Shown piece by piece: positions 61,801 to 64,000 of a stretch of DNA of 64,000 bases. Within the stretch, counting starts at the first letter, position 1; each line of letters begins with the position of its first letter. The position numbers and the translations under genes were made by a program. The stretch covers positions 1 through 64,000 of the forward strand of contig JAGMUV010000001.1 in assembly GCA_020744425.1 (NCBI GenBank). The letters run 5' to 3'. Below the pieces are notes generated by a model. That model saw only the letters and a program-made list of their open reading frames with translations, had not been told where the DNA came from and did no database searches. The stretch is from Dactylonectria macrodidyma (lineage: Eukaryota > Ascomycota > Sordariomycetes > Hypocreales > Nectriaceae).

Positions 61801-64000
61801 TTTAATATATTATAATTATTATTTATTAAGTTCTTAAGTAATAGTAAAATATAAGATATTCTTATAGGTTATATAAACCTTAATCTTATATTTACTTCTT
61901 AAGAAGTAGTATTAGAATTCCTTAAAAGTATTAATAATTATAAAGAATTCTTTATTATAAATAGAGTAATTAAGTTCTATATTATGCATTTTATAAGAAA
62001 AGAAAGTAATAGAGTATAATACTTTATTATTATCTTATTATTTAATCTAAGCGCTTTATATAAAGTCTAAAGAGTCTATTTCTAATTTAATTTCTTATTT
62101 AAAGTTAAAGGTTATTAAAATAGGCTTATTTAATATAATCTTCTTAATTTTATTAAATGCATTTTCTATAGTAATATCCTATTTAAATTCTACTCCTTTT
62201 TATATAAGGTTAGTAAGTAGTATAATATATTTACTAAAACCTTTAATGAATTTTTAATAATAATTAGTAAATTTAAAGAAGGCTTATATTTCTATAATAT
62301 TTATTAGTTTTAGCTATTTACTAACTATAGCGATTTTCTTTAAATCTATCTTAATCTTATTATAAGAAATTATATATTTAAAAAATTCTACTTTTAAAGT
62401 ATAAAAATAACTTTTCTCTAATTTAATTAATAACCTATAGTCTTATAGTACTTATAGTACTTTATAAATATACTTAGTATATTCTTCTTCTATTTTAAAG
62501 AAGATAAGAATATTATCTAAATAATATATAATAAATATATTAAAGTATTCTTATAATATATTATTAATTATTTATTAAAATATAGTTAGTATATTTATAA
62601 GTCTAAAAGGCATAATAAAGTATTTATATAGTTTAAACTTTATTCTAAAAGCGGTTTTCTATTTATATCCTTCTTTAATATAAATAAGGTTATATATATT
62701 TTTAAGATCTAATACTATAAAGAACTTTATTTTATAGAGTCAGTCCTTAAGCTCTATAATAAATAGTAATAGAGTTTAATCTTTTAATATAATATTATTT
62801 AAATAATAATAATTTATAATAAGTTAGAATTTACTATTCTTTTTAAAAATAAATATAACTAAATAACTAACTAAAGACTTTAATATCCTAATATATCTTT
62901 TATATAATATATCTTTAATATATTCTTTAAGTATTTATAGTTATATTTTATTAAGATTAAAAATCTTATAGAATATAAGTAATACTCTATCTTTTAATAT
63001 AATTTTATAGTCTTATTAACTGAATTCTAATAATCCTGTTTTAAGTTTTTTTATAAAGAGTTTTTTATAAATATAGTACTATATTAGTATGTTCTTAAGC
63101 CTATTATCTTTAGGATTTTCTTATTATTCTTTTTTCTATTTTTTATAGTCTTTATTTATTTTTTTAAACTATTATTAAAAGCATCCGATCGTTCTTTAGA
63201 GTGTATTTCTCTTACTTTTCTAATATTTATATTATATTCCTATTAGGAGTGATAAAGTATTTATTATTTTCTTATATAAATTCTCACTCTTACTATCTTT
63301 AGGGGTTAAGATTAGAGATTCTCTTTCTTCTAAGTCATTTTTATTATTATTAAAGAGTATATTATTATTATTAATTAGTATCTAGTTAGTTCTTTAGTTA
63401 ATATATAGATTATATTTTCTTAGTTATAAATACTTAAGTATAATATTATAATACTTTATTAAGATAATATTAAAAGTAATACTTTAGTTTTTTCTATTAA
63501 TAAAAACCTTTAAGTAATTAAGTTCTTTAGTAATTTATCTATTTTTATAATTAAATATATTGCCTTTAAGGTTATATAATATATAGGCTTCTTTCTTATA
63601 CTTCTATAATAGCTTTAGCTTATTAACTACCTTTAGGTTAATATAGTCTATTTTAGCTCTGCTATTTATTAGTATAGTAAGTTATATACTATTAACTCGC
63701 ACTTTTAGCTTAAGTGTTTTTTATTTTATTACTATTTATACTATATATAGAGCTTTTAATAGAGGTAATTTTCCTTTTATATTATTACTTATTTATCGCT
63801 TTTTTATAAGTAGTATTTATTATTTTTTATTTATAGTACTTATATTTACTTAGTGTAGTTAGCTATTAAGTCTTTCTATTCATCTTATTATATATATTAT
63901 AGGTTAATCTTAGCTTAAGTATAAATTAAATAGTCTTCTTTATTATATTATATTAAGTTTATTAGTTCTTTAATATATTTTAAAGGGAAAAACTTATTAG
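58883..64000 (-). mobile_element. Ty3/Gypsy element, copy C, RIPed, continues past the window end
   Basis: Colinear with copy B from about 59640 (B: 17680) to the end (B: about 22050). The minus strand holds the integrase C-terminus ('KKLDYKYIRLYKI', 'KVRLYPVFYI') at about 59850-60060, integrase and RNase H at about 60300-62200, and RT at about 62200-62900 with the YLDD-type box near 62510. The window ends before gag and the 5' LTR. RIP is milder than in B, so it helps to read the family. Stops are still frequent. Confidence 0.78.
59085..59680 (+). pseudogene. Antisense reading frame between LTR and pol of Gypsy C
   Basis: The plus strand, opposite to pol, reads 'YITNMPYTYYFKHKIK' near 59100, then (about 59370-59680, one continuous frame) 'LAELQASLVIVINYLAQIKK', 'GSDLFK', 'ELDKEDRVFLILKAYKK', 'TFSLRSDFSNIRSLIKPS'. 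Stops are RIP-type (TAG for Q/W). The pattern is an N-terminal segment with Tyr residues that were probably Cys/His, a long charged coiled coil, and an acidic C-terminus. I recall similar uncharacterised proteins in fungal genomes but cannot name a family. The start codon was not determined. It ends about 80 bases from the pol 3' flank, so the two genes are convergent. Confidence 0.5.

Overview
The window looks like a piece of a filamentous ascomycete (Pezizomycotina) chromosome with a two-compartment genome. Most of it is extremely A+T-rich, full of TpA, poor in CpA/TpG, and without open reading frames. This is the signature of repeat-induced point mutation (RIP). Where two copies of one repeat can be compared, for example the two LTRs of the Copia element at 36871 and 42176, the differences are almost all C-to-T or G-to-A. 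Ordinary base composition, a 72-base GT-AG intron and intact genes occur only in short islands. I cannot name the species.

Layout. 1-28.9 kb is a nested graveyard of transposons. It holds three Fot1/pogo-type DNA transposons (one cut short), a hAT fragment, a solo LTR that escaped RIP (5305-5637), parts of an unclassified LTR element, two Ty3/Gypsy elements on the minus strand, and a family of 409-441 bp MITEs with TA target duplications. 28.95-31.04 kb is gene island 1: a PQ-loop membrane protein gene with one intron and an apparent one-base frameshift at its start, next to a broken hotdog-thioesterase-like gene that carries a 92-bp solo-LTR-like insertion. 31.04-36.62 kb holds a minus-strand Copia element next to a tandem extra LTR. 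36.64-42.42 kb holds a complete plus-strand Copia element (36871-42407, 232-bp LTRs, AGATC duplication) inserted into an older solo LTR (CGTTC duplication). 42.42-44.68 kb is gene island 2: a secreted, probably GPI-anchored Kre9/KNH-like protein, a second copy of the 92-bp element, and an orphan 76-residue ORF. 44.88-58.5 kb holds a Gypsy chromovirus 3' piece, three more MITEs, a fragment of the unclassified LTR element, and a longer Gypsy copy whose reverse transcriptase is split by a 1.1-kb, hardly RIPed insertion flanked by 14-bp duplications. 58.5 kb to the end is another Gypsy element that runs off the window.

How it fits together. The Fot1/pogo elements and the MITEs share terminal motifs and TA target duplications, so the transposons are the probable source of the transposition activity for the MITEs. 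Nesting order gives relative ages: RIPed Gypsy and Copia copies first, MITEs and pogo elements inside them, and the 1.1-kb insertion late. Only two loci look like plausible host protein genes, and one of them (PQ-loop) has a start-proximal frameshift. The most unusual items are the 1.1-kb insertion, a conserved antisense reading frame between pol and one LTR of the Gypsy elements, and the paired short repeats inside the TIRs of the pogo/MITE family. All calls come from reading the sequence; no database search was possible.
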